DNA from: an uncultured Bacillota bacterium
GTDB taxonomy: Bacteria > Bacillota_I > Bacilli_A > RFN20 > CAG-826
Reading direction: 5' to 3'
NCBI GenBank assembly: GCA_949287245.1
Contig: CASEFL010000001.1
Coordinates: 202,973-259,345, forward strand
DNA length: 56,373 nt
Each line of letters opens with the position of its first letter. Position 1 is the first letter of the stretch. Position numbers and translations under genes: made by a program. Below, one piece after another: positions 44,733 through 53,836 of this stretch. The notes beneath the pieces were generated by a model. The model searched no databases. It saw only the letters and a program-made list of their open reading frames with translations, and was not told the origin of the DNA.

Positions 44733-47033
44733 ATGGAATTTATAAAACTTTCAATCCATAAAGAAGAGGCCCATCTTTCTTCTTTAAAGCCCTCTATTGA
44801 TTTCTCTTCTATTTTCTCACGGGCAAGAAGAAAGATTAAAGTTCTTAAAATAGAAGAAGGAATTCGTCAAATTGACAATTTTTCTTTGTCCTTTTTCCCT
44901 CACGTAAAAGTATTATTTCTTCCTTCGACATTAAAATTCATTTCTTTTGCGGATTTTCATCACTTAGAAGATTTAGAAAAAATATCCATCCCCTTAAGCA
45001 ATCCCTCCTTAACTTCTGGTCCAAAAGGAGAATATTTATATCAAAAAAAGGAACGTTCTCTTTTCTATAGTCAGGGAGAAATTCCTGAGGATTGTTTAAC
45101 CATTAAAGAAATTGGCATTACTTCAAAAACATTAGAATCTTTAACGATTCCTTCTTCTGTAGAAGAGATGTATCCTTACACCATCGTAAATTCTCCTTTG
45201 CTAAAAGAGGTGACTTTTCTTGGTGATCTTTCCGCGGAACCTTTTCTTTTAGGAACCTTATTTTTTGCAACTCCCTCCTTAAAAAGATGTTATTTCTCAC
45301 GGGATGCGGTTTCTTTCTTAGAGTTTTGTAAAGATCAAATAGGAAAAACTCCCATTCAGTATTTTGTAAGTGAAGAAAATCCAGATTATGCAAGTTATCA
45401 TGGTTCTTTAATTCAAAAGAAAAGCCGAACTTTAGTTTTCGGTGGAGGAAATCCTAAGATTCCCGAGGGCATAGAGAAGATTGCCTCACATGCTTACTAT
45501 AAAGATAAAAGCCTTACGAATATTCATCTTCCGAAAAGTTTAAGAATTATTGGCGAAGAAGCTTTCGCCGATACCAAAATTAGGCATTTATTTCTTCCGA
45601 AAAATGTGGAACGGATCGGCGAACGGGCTTTCGCGATTCCTACGTTAGAAACCATTGAGGTGGATAAAGAGAATCCTACCTTTACGGATTATTCTTCCCA
45701 TATCATCATGAGGAAAGATACGCATGATGTAATTGTAGGGGCAAAAAAGACCATCTTTTCTTCAGGAATTGAAGGCATTCGTTCGGATGCTTTTTATAAA
45801 AATACTCCCAAAGACCTTCTTTTCCCTTATGGCTTAAGCGAATTAGAAGTGGACGCCATACAATTTCCAAGAAAAATTCGTACTCTTTCTTTGCCTCATG
45901 ATAATTACGCTTCTCTTTTTCCCTTTTTAACTCATCCTTCTTCCCTAGAAGAAGTATTTGTCCCAAAAGACTCTCTTCCCCATCACCTAAAAGAAAAGCA
46001 TGAGGAGGAAGAAACTTGGTATTGGGGTATTGAAGATCTTTCTTCTGCGGATGTTATAAAGGTAGAAAATGGCCATCCCCTTTTTGATTCGCGTGAGCAA
46101 TGTGGAGGCATTATTGAAACATCCACGAATACTTTACTTGTTGGATCAAATCATTTTCTTTTCCCTTCTTCTCTTCATAAGATTGGCAAAAAAGCCTTTT
46201 ATGGAAATAAAAAGAAAATAGAGATTGAACTCCCTTCCTCGATTGAAGCCATTGGCGAGGCTTCTTTTAGTCACATGATAAATTTAAAAAGAGTCGTGAT
46301 TCCTGGCACTTGTAAAAGAATTGGAAAATACGCTTTTGCGGGAGATGAAAAATTAGAAGAAGTTCTTCTTGAAGAAGGAATTGAAGAAATTGAAGACGGG
46401 GCTTTTGCCGGCTGCTTTGCGATAAAAAAGCTCACCCTCCCTTCTTCCTTAAAAAAGATTGGATCTGGGGCTTTTGCCGATTTAATTCATTTAGAGAAAA
46501 TTTCTATCCAAAATTCTCCTTATTTTGAAGTTCATGAAGGTTATGGTGTGTTACTTCGAAAAAAGGATAACGCGGTTGTCGCCGCTTTTGGAAACGGAAA
46601 AATTCCTGAGGGAACAAAGAAAATTTTAAGTAACGCCTTTAGTTCAGGTTTACCTTTCGAAAAAATCGTTGTTCCAAACTCTGTTTATGAAATCAAGCCT
46701 CTTAGTTTTCGTGCTTTGAGGGCAAAAGAAGTGCTTTTATCCTCAAATCTTACCATTATTCCGGAAGCTGCTTTCCTTTATATGGAAGTGAGAAAACTTA
46801 CTTTGCCTACAGCCATTAGAGAAATTCACCAAAGCGCTTTTTGGAATAGTAAGTTACGGGAAATTACTTTATCTCCCCATTTAGAGCTCATTAAAGAAGA
46901 TGCTTTTAAAGCGTGTCGTTATTTAAGAAAAGTTCATTCTCTTCCTGAAGGGTGTTTTATCTCTTATGACGCCTTTGATGAAAGCTTTCTAAAAAAGAAC
47001 CTTGATGTCTTTTCTCATTCTCAATTTTTCTAA
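44733..47033 (+). CDS. BspA-type leucine-rich-repeat protein without an export signal
   Basis: The 766-residue protein is built from LRR_5-type repeats of about 23 residues. Units such as KIPEGIEKIASHAYYKDKS, SLRIIGEEAFADTKI and NVERIGERAFAIPT show the I-x-x-x-A-F pattern typical of BspA proteins. Most BspA proteins are secreted; this one has neither signal peptide nor membrane segment, so it is probably cytosolic or lost its export signal. The start codon has no Shine-Dalgarno; TAAAAT ends 6 bases upstream. It begins a plus-strand run of three genes, but 110 bases separate it from the next gene. Confidence 0.85.
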   Translation: MEFIKLSIHKEEAHLSSLKPSIDFSSIFSRARRKIKVLKIEEGIRQIDNFSLSFFPHVKVLFLPSTLKFISFADFHHLEDLEKISIPLSNPSLTSGPKGEYLYQKKERSLFYSQGEIPEDCLTIKEIGITSKTLESLTIPSSVEEMYPYTIVNSPLLKEVTFLGDLSAEPFLLGTLFFATPSLKRCYFSRDAVSFLEFCKDQIGKTPIQYFVSEENPDYASYHGSLIQKKSRTLVFGGGNPKIPEGIEKIASHAYYKDKSLTNIHLPKSLRIIGEEAFADTKIRHLFLPKNVERIGERAFAIPTLETIEVDKENPTFTDYSSHIIMRKDTHDVIVGAKKTIFSSGIEGIRSDAFYKNTPKDLLFPYGLSELEVDAIQFPRKIRTLSLPHDNYASLFPFLTHPSSLEEVFVPKDSLPHHLKEKHEEEETWYWGIEDLSSADVIKVENGHPLFDSREQCGGIIETSTNTLLVGSNHFLFPSSLHKIGKKAFYGNKKKIEIELPSSIEAIGEASFSHMINLKRVVIPGTCKRIGKYAFAGDEKLEEVLLEEGIEEIEDGAFAGCFAIKKLTLPSSLKKIGSGAFADLIHLEKISIQNSPYFEVHEGYGVLLRKKDNAVVAAFGNGKIPEGTKKILSNAFSSGLPFEKIVVPNSVYEIKPLSFRALRAKEVLLSSNLTIIPEAAFLYMEVRKLTLPTAIREIHQSAFWNSKLREITLSPHLELIKEDAFKACRYLRKVHSLPEGCFISYDAFDESFLKKNLDVFSHSQFF

Positions 47034-47082
47034 TGTAAGTACTTAAACCCATAAAATGTTTACAAGAAAAATAGGAAAAAGA

Positions 47083-47118
47083 CATTTCATAGAATATTTC
47101 TAATTCCCTCATGAAATG
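47083..47118. repeat. Inverted repeat upstream of the PP-loop gene
   Basis: CATTTCAT (47083-47090) and ATGAAATG (47111-47118) are perfect complements 20 bases apart. They flank the promoter region, with a GAGG ribosome-binding site 13 bases behind, so an operator or leader hairpin is possible. Confidence 0.4.
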
Positions 47119-47143
47119 GTAAAGTTAAGCGAGGAAATAAAAC

Positions 47144-48538
47144 ATGTATGTACTTCAATCCCGTTATCAAATCGAAAATGGTTTTTTGCATTATTACGGC
47201 TTAAGAAATAAAGAAAATCTTTTTAAAAATTTTATTAAGTTAAATAAAAAACAATTAGCGATTATTCAACAATTGCCAAAAGATTTATCTTTGAAAGAAA
47301 AAACAATTTTAGGAAAGAAAATTCTTAATATTGCGGTTGTTTTAAAAGAGAACTATCGAGAAGTTCCTACTTCTTTAAAAGAGGCACATTTTTGTAAAAA
47401 TTGCGCGGCGAATGACTTCATCATTCCGGGAATTGAATTTAATGAAGAAGGCTTATGCCCGATGTGCCAAACAAAAGAAGAAACTAAAGAGATGAAGGCG
47501 GTTGTTCCTGTGTTAAACGATATTCCTCATTCAAAAAAGTCTCGTTTTGATGTCGCGGTTTTCTATACCGGTGGGAAAGATTCTACTTTTTTACTTTACT
47601 ATCTTTCGAAAATAAAAAATTTACGAGTTTTAGCCTTAACTTGGGAAATTCCTTATATGTCTTTATCCTCAAAACTCTCCATAGAGGGGGCAAAAAAGAG
47701 TTTGGATAAAGTAGAATTTATTTCTCGTAAAATCGATAACGAATCGTTAAAAAAGATTTATACAAAACTTTATGAATTAAGCGAGAATACATGCGCCTGT
47801 CCTTCTTTGGCCTATATTTTATTTTATGAAATCCTTGTAGATGAAAAAATTCCTTATTTTGTCGCCGGGAACGAACCTGCTCAATTGAAGGGACTTTATT
47901 ACAACAATATGGCGCCTAAATTTGCCTATAAATTCGCGGATTCTAAATTTTTAAATTTTCTTATTTCTTTAGGGAGAATCTTAACTTTCCATCCCCCTTT
48001 TAAAAATGGACAACTTCAAACTCTATTAACAATGAAACAACTTGCCTATGGCGATAATATCTTTAAGAGATTATCTGGCTATAAAAATGATTTAGTGGCG
48101 AATGTTTGTACTGCGATTAAAGAAGCCCCTTCTCTTTTAAAGCCTCTTAAAAGAGCGATTCGGAGAAGTTCATGGAGCGGTGATATCCCCTCTTTTATCC
48201 AAGTCGATTTAAATGATGTCTCAAAAGATGGAATTTACCATTGGCGAAAAGTGATGGATATCTTAAAAGAAGAATGCGGTTATGTTGCAGCAGAAAGCAT
48301 GTCGAAAGGTTTACATACCTCCTGTCAAATTGAAAAATGCAAAGAATATAGTCAATTTATTCGTTTTTATCAGATGAGATCCTCGATGATTCCTTTTAGT
48401 GCTTTAGAAATTTCTTTAGCAAGTCGCGATCAAAATATTTCCAAAGAAGAAGCCATAAAAGAAATGGAAGAGAATTTAGGATTTTCTTTAAAAGAAGTAG
48501 AAGAATGTCAAATCATGAAGAAGTATTTCCAAAAATGA
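47144..48538 (+). CDS. PP-loop ATP pyrophosphatase with Zn ribbon and extra cysteines
   Basis: The 464-residue protein has an N-terminal cysteine ribbon (C84, C87, C105, C108), then an N-type ATP pyrophosphatase core with the PP-loop YTGGKDSTFLL (TGGKDS 142-147). The layout is closest to N-acetyl-sugar amidotransferases (WbpG/PseA) and to tRNA-thiolation enzymes of the TtuA/Ncs6 type. Four more cysteines (C217 and C219 in NTCACP, C394 and C399 in TSCQIEKC) could hold an iron-sulfur cluster, which favours a sulfur-transfer reaction. ATP-dependent activation of a substrate carbonyl is the class reaction. It is coupled to the ferredoxin gene below. Substrate unknown. Confidence 0.75.
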   Translation: MYVLQSRYQIENGFLHYYGLRNKENLFKNFIKLNKKQLAIIQQLPKDLSLKEKTILGKKILNIAVVLKENYREVPTSLKEAHFCKNCAANDFIIPGIEFNEEGLCPMCQTKEETKEMKAVVPVLNDIPHSKKSRFDVAVFYTGGKDSTFLLYYLSKIKNLRVLALTWEIPYMSLSSKLSIEGAKKSLDKVEFISRKIDNESLKKIYTKLYELSENTCACPSLAYILFYEILVDEKIPYFVAGNEPAQLKGLYYNNMAPKFAYKFADSKFLNFLISLGRILTFHPPFKNGQLQTLLTMKQLAYGDNIFKRLSGYKNDLVANVCTAIKEAPSLLKPLKRAIRRSSWSGDIPSFIQVDLNDVSKDGIYHWRKVMDILKEECGYVAAESMSKGLHTSCQIEKCKEYSQFIRFYQMRSSMIPFSALEISLASRDQNISKEEAIKEMEENLGFSLKEVEECQIMKKYFQK

Positions 48539-49227
48539 ATGTTTGCATTTATTTATCTTGCACATCGAATAGCAAAAAAGTCGCGAATTTTTGTAATGAT
48601 TTTTTGCATTATGAACTCCTTGAAGCAAGAAAGGTGAATCAAAACATTTCTTATAACAACGTCTTACTCGTATACCCCGTTCATAGTCAAAATATTCCCA
48701 AAAATCTTCTTCCTTTATTAAAAAACATTCAATGTAAGAAGATGATTGCGATTGCCACATACGGCAGAATAAAACACGGGAATTCTTTATTTGCCTTACG
48801 TTATAAATTTCAAATGCCTTTAATTGGAGCGTGTTATTTTTTAACAAAGCATTCCTATTTAAAAAACGATGGTTACGAACCCAATTACCTCACTTTACTT
48901 CCTCTTTTAAAACGATTTCAGGATGAGAATTCAAAAGTAATTGAGATGAGGAAAAGCCCAAGTACTTTTGGTTACAACCTTCTCCCTACATTAAGAGCGC
49001 AACTTGGCCTGAAAATTACTTTTGATAAGAGGAAATGTATTTCCTGCAATTTATGTGGGCTTACTTGCCTAAATAAAGCCATTACGAATGGAAAAATTAA
49101 TCGTCACTGTATTCGTTGTTTGGCCTGTATTTCAAATTGTCCGACAAAAGCCCTTGATTTTAAAATGAAGAAAATATTAGAAATTTATTTAAAAAATCAA
49201 AAAGACATCCCAAGCGAAATTTATTAA
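48535..49227 (+). CDS. EFR1-type flavodoxin-ferredoxin protein
   Basis: The preferred start is the ATG at 48535, inside an ATGA overlap with the PP-loop stop; an earlier ATG at 48505 adds ten residues that are not flavodoxin-like. The 230-residue product has an N-terminal flavodoxin-like part (VCIYLSCTSNSKKVANF, phosphate-binding turn; later IATYGR). The C-terminal ferredoxin has two [4Fe-4S] motifs, CISCNLCGLTC and CIRCLACISNC. Such proteins pass electrons to an acceptor. Coupled translation with the PP-loop enzyme makes that enzyme the likely partner. Confidence 0.85.
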   Translation: MNVCIYLSCTSNSKKVANFCNDFLHYELLEARKVNQNISYNNVLLVYPVHSQNIPKNLLPLLKNIQCKKMIAIATYGRIKHGNSLFALRYKFQMPLIGACYFLTKHSYLKNDGYEPNYLTLLPLLKRFQDENSKVIEMRKSPSTFGYNLLPTLRAQLGLKITFDKRKCISCNLCGLTCLNKAITNGKINRHCIRCLACISNCPTKALDFKMKKILEIYLKNQKDIPSEIY

Positions 49228-49790
49228 TGGCACTTAAAAAGTCTGCAAAAAGCCCATAAAAGATTTGATTTTTCTATATCATTAAGACACGATGGCTGCT
49301 TTAACCTGTATTCATTTCTATTGACAGTTACTTTTTAAAAGCCACTTCTATCTTTTTTCCTATCAAATCTTATTTGATCATAGGCTTTAAAACTTCAAGA
49401 ACTCCCTAACCAGTTTGCTGAACGTATTTTAACTCTGGCAAAAGTCGTGTGAGTTCTAAAAAACGGAGAGAAAATATTTTTCTTTTTGATAAATCTCAAT
49501 CTTTTCCTATAAAAATGAAGGATATTTAAATAAAGAGGATGGAGATACTTTCCCGTTCATTTTGAAATTGAAAAGAATCCTAAAATAGGATACACATAGT
49601 GAGCACGAATCTATAACGCTTAAAGATAAGCAGAACTGTGCTTAAAACGCTTTAAATGGATAAAAATATATAAAGTCTTTTTCCCTTTAAATTATTTCAT
49701 TACAAAGAGAAATATGGTAATTTGGCTATTAATCCTACAAATATTTTTTCTTGAATATTCAATGAATCGTCTAAGGAAATATTTACGGTA
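49228..49790. other. Gene-free stretch of 560 bases between the EFR1 and AAA/DUF4143 genes
   Basis: No credible ORF on either strand. It holds a perfect hairpin (ATCAAAT / ATTTGAT, 49363-49379) and an imperfect inverted repeat of about 20 bases (49246-49265 with 49366-49392). Short broken frames on the plus strand cannot be assigned to any family. It may be a decayed gene or insertion. Confidence 0.5.
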
Positions 49791-51002
49791 TCAAGACAAA
49801 AGAAAGTCTATGATATTGACAATTTTGATTCCGTTTACATTGGTGATGTATGTCTTATCCCCAGTAATAATTGTCTTTTCATAGAAATCGTGTGTGGAGC
49901 GCAATGGGGCGATTTCTCGCTCTTGCGTCGCTTTACCAGCAAGCGTTTCTGTGACTTGAAAATATCGTATTTCCTCTTTGCTTATGGCAACAAAATCTAT
50001 CTCTTTCGTGTCGTTTTTACCAACGTAAACTTGATAGCCACGGCGAAGAAGTTCTAGATACACGACGTTCTCTATCGAATGGCCGTAATTTTCAAGATTG
50101 TATCCGACGATGGTATTTTTTAAACCTGTATCCGCGAGATAGTATTTTTCAAGTGACTTTAAGACTTCTTTGCCTTTGACGTCATAACGGTTAGCGCGAT
50201 AAACGATAAATGCATTCTCAAGCATTTCGAGAATATTACCAATCGTAGCAGGCCGCAAAGCCCTATCAAGCTTTGCCTGGTTTGCAATATATTTTGACAT
50301 GCTGTTCGTCGAGGTTATGCGACCTACATTTCCACACAAAAAGGCATACACGCGTTTTAATAGATCAATGTCTTTGAGTTTGTTTCTTCCAAGTACATCT
50401 TTTAAAATGACCGTATCATAAATGCTAGACAAAAATGTTCTTATCGTCAATTCGTCCTGCGGTAAAGACAAAAGCTGCGGCATGCCGCCATATTTTAAGT
50501 AGTTATTGAAAAGTTCTTCTCGACTTTTTCCTATACCGCGGTAATAGCTATAATACTCTTTAAAAGATAAAGGCAACATTTTGATTTCTACATACCTACC
50601 AGATATTAGGGTCGCAAGTTCTGAGGATAGCAGATATGCATTGGAGCCTGTAACATAAATATCTACATCGCATTCGAGCGAAAGCGAATTGATTGTTTTT
50701 TCCCAACCACTTACCTGCTGTATCTCGTCAAAAAATAGATAATTCTTTTTCTCTAGCAAAATCTTTGCTAAAACCAAATCATAGAGTTGCTTATAGTTGC
50801 GGACGCAGTCGTACTTCATAAGTTCAAAATTGATGTATTGTATTTGCTCGAGTTGGACGCCGGTTTCTAAAAGTTCGTCACGGAACATTTCAAGCAATGT
50901 GGATTTCCCTGAACGTCGTAGCCCCGTAATCACTTTGATGATTTTGTTGTCTTTGAACGCCTTCAAGCGTTGCATATACTCCGTTCTGTATATCATACTC
51001 AT
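49791..51002 (-). CDS. AAA_14 ATPase with C-terminal DUF4143 domain
   Basis: Proteins of this kind occur in many copies in gut Firmicutes and archaea. Their function is not known. The 403 residues show Walker A GLRRSGKSTLL (about 27-37), Walker B YLFFDEIQ (about 88-95), a sensor-like VTGSNAYLLSSE (about 116) and a C-terminal DUF4143 part whose EIDFVAISKEEIRYFQV (about 345-361) is a nuclease-like core with D and ...Q in place of ExK. The ATG at 51002 has a weak ribosome-binding region. Base use is richer in GC than its neighbours, suggesting transfer. A divergent paralogue is at 51898. Confidence 0.85.
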   Translation of the reverse strand: MSMIYRTEYMQRLKAFKDNKIIKVITGLRRSGKSTLLEMFRDELLETGVQLEQIQYINFELMKYDCVRNYKQLYDLVLAKILLEKKNYLFFDEIQQVSGWEKTINSLSLECDVDIYVTGSNAYLLSSELATLISGRYVEIKMLPLSFKEYYSYYRGIGKSREELFNNYLKYGGMPQLLSLPQDELTIRTFLSSIYDTVILKDVLGRNKLKDIDLLKRVYAFLCGNVGRITSTNSMSKYIANQAKLDRALRPATIGNILEMLENAFIVYRANRYDVKGKEVLKSLEKYYLADTGLKNTIVGYNLENYGHSIENVVYLELLRRGYQVYVGKNDTKEIDFVAISKEEIRYFQVTETLAGKATQEREIAPLRSTHDFYEKTIITGDKTYITNVNGIKIVNIIDFLLS

Positions 51003-51139
51003 TTCTCCGTTAGTTAAATTATATGTCTAAAGGGGGCAAAAACTAGTAGTTTTTACTCTCTATCGTAAAAACTTAACGATATTAACAAGTTCTTACAAGT
51101 TTCTGAAGTATACATCATACCTATAGCATTCATAAGAAT

Positions 51140-51770
51140 ACGGAAGAAAGAACGATAATCCTCACCATAAACTTTAACAACAGAAGGGACACCATGACCA
51201 CTTTCTTCAGCAAAATTACACGCTCTAAATAGATCAAATAGTTGTTTATTTACAGGTTCACTTTTGCCACGTAGAAATTGTTTCTTGGTTAAAAGGCTAG
51301 GTATTCCACCAAACGATTCAATCTATAAACGTATATACCCGGATGATTGCTTTCGCTCCATTTGTTATGCACACATGCGTTAATCCACGCTTGTTCAAAC
51401 GCCTCAGTATCAAACATTTTTCTTTCTTTTCGCGGTGTTGTTGTAACATATACAAATGTTTGATTAATTGAATTCACATAATTTTTCGCCTGTTCCACTA
51501 CCAATAGCAAACATTTCCCACCAAACTCTTCTCTTCTTAAATATTTCGTTTTATCCGAAGAGGCAAATGTCGCAACATTTATAACGATGTCGTTTTTATC
51601 TACTAAAAGCTCTGCTAAATAGTTAAAATGCCCATCTTTTGTTAGCAAATGGTAGTTTTCTAAAAAAGTATCATCTGAAATATGGTTATCATTCGACAAT
51701 AAATAGTTTTTTAAAATCTGGAATGTTAGATTATTTTTTCTAGAAGGAATATCAACAATGTTCGTTGTAG
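51140..51770 (-). pseudogene. Broken AlbA_2/Schlafen-type ATP-binding protein (middle part only)
   Basis: The frame from 51699 to 51289 gives 136 residues (NHISDDTFLENYHLL to IYVYRLNRLVEYLAF) that match the middle of the intact gene at 54500. Upstream the similarity continues to about 51770 without a start codon; the N-terminal DNA-binding domain is gone. Near 51310 about 13 bases are missing compared with the intact gene and the frame shifts. Beyond that, the matching segment IESFGGIPSLLTKKQFL ... ESGHGVPSVVKVYGED runs in the second frame to about 51150. So this is a pseudogene with at least two lesions. Confidence 0.75.
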
Positions 51771-51897
51771 TATTTCATAATGAGGGGATGAATTTTTTAT
51801 TCGTTATAAAAGAACCCCTTTTTAAATGTGATTATTAGGAATTTTATCTATGTTATTTACACAATCTAAAATATGTTTAAAGTGCTACTTTTAATGT

Positions 51898-53226
51898 TTA
51901 TAAATCAAGTGAATGGATATCTGTTAAAAAATCCAATAGATTAATTCTTAAAAAACCTTCACTTGTATAAAAAGGTTTCGCATCGTTTTTAACAATGATG
52001 ATTTTTTTAAAAGAATCGTTAATCTTTCTTAACGAACGATATTCTTGTTCTTTTTTCTCCTCGTTATTTATTTCTAATGCAACTTGGATGTAATATTTCT
52101 TACTGCCTTTCGTTGCAATGAAATCTACTTCAGTTTCTTTTTCTATATAAATAGGTTTTTTGTTTTTATCTAATCTATCCGTTTTACAATAAAATTTAAT
52201 TGAACCAACATCGACACTAAACCCTCGATATCTAAGTTCGTTATAAACGATATTTTCTATTAAATCAGTTTCATCAACGTCTCTAAAATTTAAAAACGCA
52301 TTTCTAATCCCTATATCTTCAAAATATATCTTAAAAGGGGTGCCAATATAAGTTCTGCCTTTTACATCGTATTTTAAAACTTTATTTATTAAATAAGCTT
52401 CTTCGAACCATTTTATATAGTCCTTGACAGTATCATCCATAACCGCAAGATGATAATTGCTTTTAAATGTGTTCTCTATTCTCGTAGGATTTATAGGTGT
52501 GGAGATCATAGAGGCAATGACCCTTAGAGTTTCTTCAAGATTATCCTTATTGGCGGTAGGGTGCCTTTCTTCTAAATCTTTCAAGTAGGTTTCTTTTCCT
52601 ATTGAAATAGCTTGATTTACCTTATTGACATCACTCGATTGTAATTGCACAAGTGGAATTCCCCCATAACGAATATATTCATCGAATGCCTCTTTTTTAT
52701 CGATGTCTACCCCTTTTAAATATTCATTAAAAGATAAGGGCAATAAATGAATTCTATATCCTCTTCCGCCAAATTCAGTATCCACTTCACTAGATAAAAA
52801 TCTAGAATTACTGCCCGTTACATAAACATCGAAGTTCTCTTTATATAGAAAAGAATTCAAAACTCTAACAAAATTTTCTAGATTCTGAATTTCATCCAAT
52901 AAAAGATAATAAACGCCATCCTCTTTTGTATTATCATCGATATACGATAAAAACTTCCTACTGTCGATTAAAAGCTGACCTCTAACTTTTTTTGTAGTTG
53001 GTTTATTGGGAAAATAAGAATCTAATTTCATTATGTCTTCTTCGTTATCAAAAGCAAATCGAATTATATGTTTAGGATCAATGTTTTTTTCTTTAATCAA
53101 ATAATTGTAAAAAATGCCATTTAACAAAAAAGATTTTCCACATCTTCTAATGCCTGTGATTACTTTAACTAATTGATTGTTTTGGCCTTCAATTAATTTG
53201 TTTAAATATATATCTCTATTAAACAT
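51898..53226 (-). CDS. AAA_14 ATPase with C-terminal DUF4143 domain (paralogue)
   Basis: The 442 residues have Walker A GIRRCGKSFLLNG (about 25-37), Walker B YLLLDEIQ (about 107-114), VTGSNSRFLSSEV (about 133-145) and a C-terminal DUF4143 core with ETEVDFIATKGSKKYYIQV (about 378-396). It is a diverged paralogue of the protein at 49791, but more AT-rich. An AGGAGATATT ribosome-binding site precedes the ATG. The upstream region carries two 25-base direct repeats containing -10-like elements. Function unknown. Confidence 0.85.
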   Translation of the reverse strand: MFNRDIYLNKLIEGQNNQLVKVITGIRRCGKSFLLNGIFYNYLIKEKNIDPKHIIRFAFDNEEDIMKLDSYFPNKPTTKKVRGQLLIDSRKFLSYIDDNTKEDGVYYLLLDEIQNLENFVRVLNSFLYKENFDVYVTGSNSRFLSSEVDTEFGGRGYRIHLLPLSFNEYLKGVDIDKKEAFDEYIRYGGIPLVQLQSSDVNKVNQAISIGKETYLKDLEERHPTANKDNLEETLRVIASMISTPINPTRIENTFKSNYHLAVMDDTVKDYIKWFEEAYLINKVLKYDVKGRTYIGTPFKIYFEDIGIRNAFLNFRDVDETDLIENIVYNELRYRGFSVDVGSIKFYCKTDRLDKNKKPIYIEKETEVDFIATKGSKKYYIQVALEINNEEKKEQEYRSLRKINDSFKKIIIVKNDAKPFYTSEGFLRINLLDFLTDIHSLDL

Positions 53227-53242
53227 AATATCTCCTTTTTTC

Positions 53243-53267
53243 TTAGAACTGAGGATTTTATCGATAT
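53243..53267. repeat. 25-bp direct repeat, copy 1
   Basis: An exact copy of the stretch at 53317-53341. It lies 17 bases upstream of the AAA/DUF4143 start. On the minus strand it includes ATCGATAAAAT, with a possible -10 box TAAAAT. Confidence 0.85.
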
Positions 53268-53316
53268 CATTATAATTATTTTACGGAAAAAATGTAAATA
53301 CATATATATTTTTTTA

Positions 53317-53341
53317 TTAGAACTGAGGATTTTATCGATAT
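53317..53341. repeat. 25-bp direct repeat, copy 2
   Basis: Identical to copy 1, 74 bases apart start to start. The intervening bases are AT-rich and unlike the repeat. Confidence 0.85.
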
Positions 53342-53836
53342 ATATACTAGTGTTTTATAGTGTGATTAACAAATAGAGCAACATGATTGAATTCATCAAT
53401 AACATTAATTTTTCAAAATCACACAAGAATTTTCCTCAATTATTTCTTCTTAATAACAATATAATTCCCTCTTTCTTTATATCAAATTTCTATCAAATGG
53501 GATTCGAACACGTTACGCTATTGCGATCGTTCGATTTGTTAACTATTTTTGATGAAAATGCTAAAACACAAAATTTTAAGATACGACATAGCGAATCCAT
53601 AAACTTGTGATTTTCCGTGATGGAAGATTGGAGTCCAAGATATAAGATTGAATTGTTTTAATATTGGTTTTTATCACTGAACTTCATTTTGCTTTCTAAT
53701 AGGTGTAATTAACGATTGCATAGATGAATAAATTCTTTATTGATTTTAATAATAAAATTAGGTATAGGACTTATCTTTGTGTTTGAAAACGCCTTAAATT
53801 CTCTCAAAATCGATAAGCAACGCCTTTAATAGAGAC
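53342..53836. other. AT-rich stretch of about 500 bases with no convincing gene
   Basis: One plus-strand frame (53383-53610, 75 codons) is open but has no ribosome-binding site and looks like random AT-rich coding. A short GATTCGAAC-like segment resembles a tRNA T-arm but lacks a matching stem. Nothing else was seen. Confidence 0.5.

Noticed and set aside
53490-53530. GATTCGAAC-like segment resembling a tRNA T-arm
   Set aside because: The flanking bases do not form a T stem or acceptor stem, and no anticodon arm could be placed.
53383-53610. 75-codon open frame on the plus strand
   Set aside because: No ribosome-binding site, AT-rich composition bias explains its residues, and no recognisable domain.
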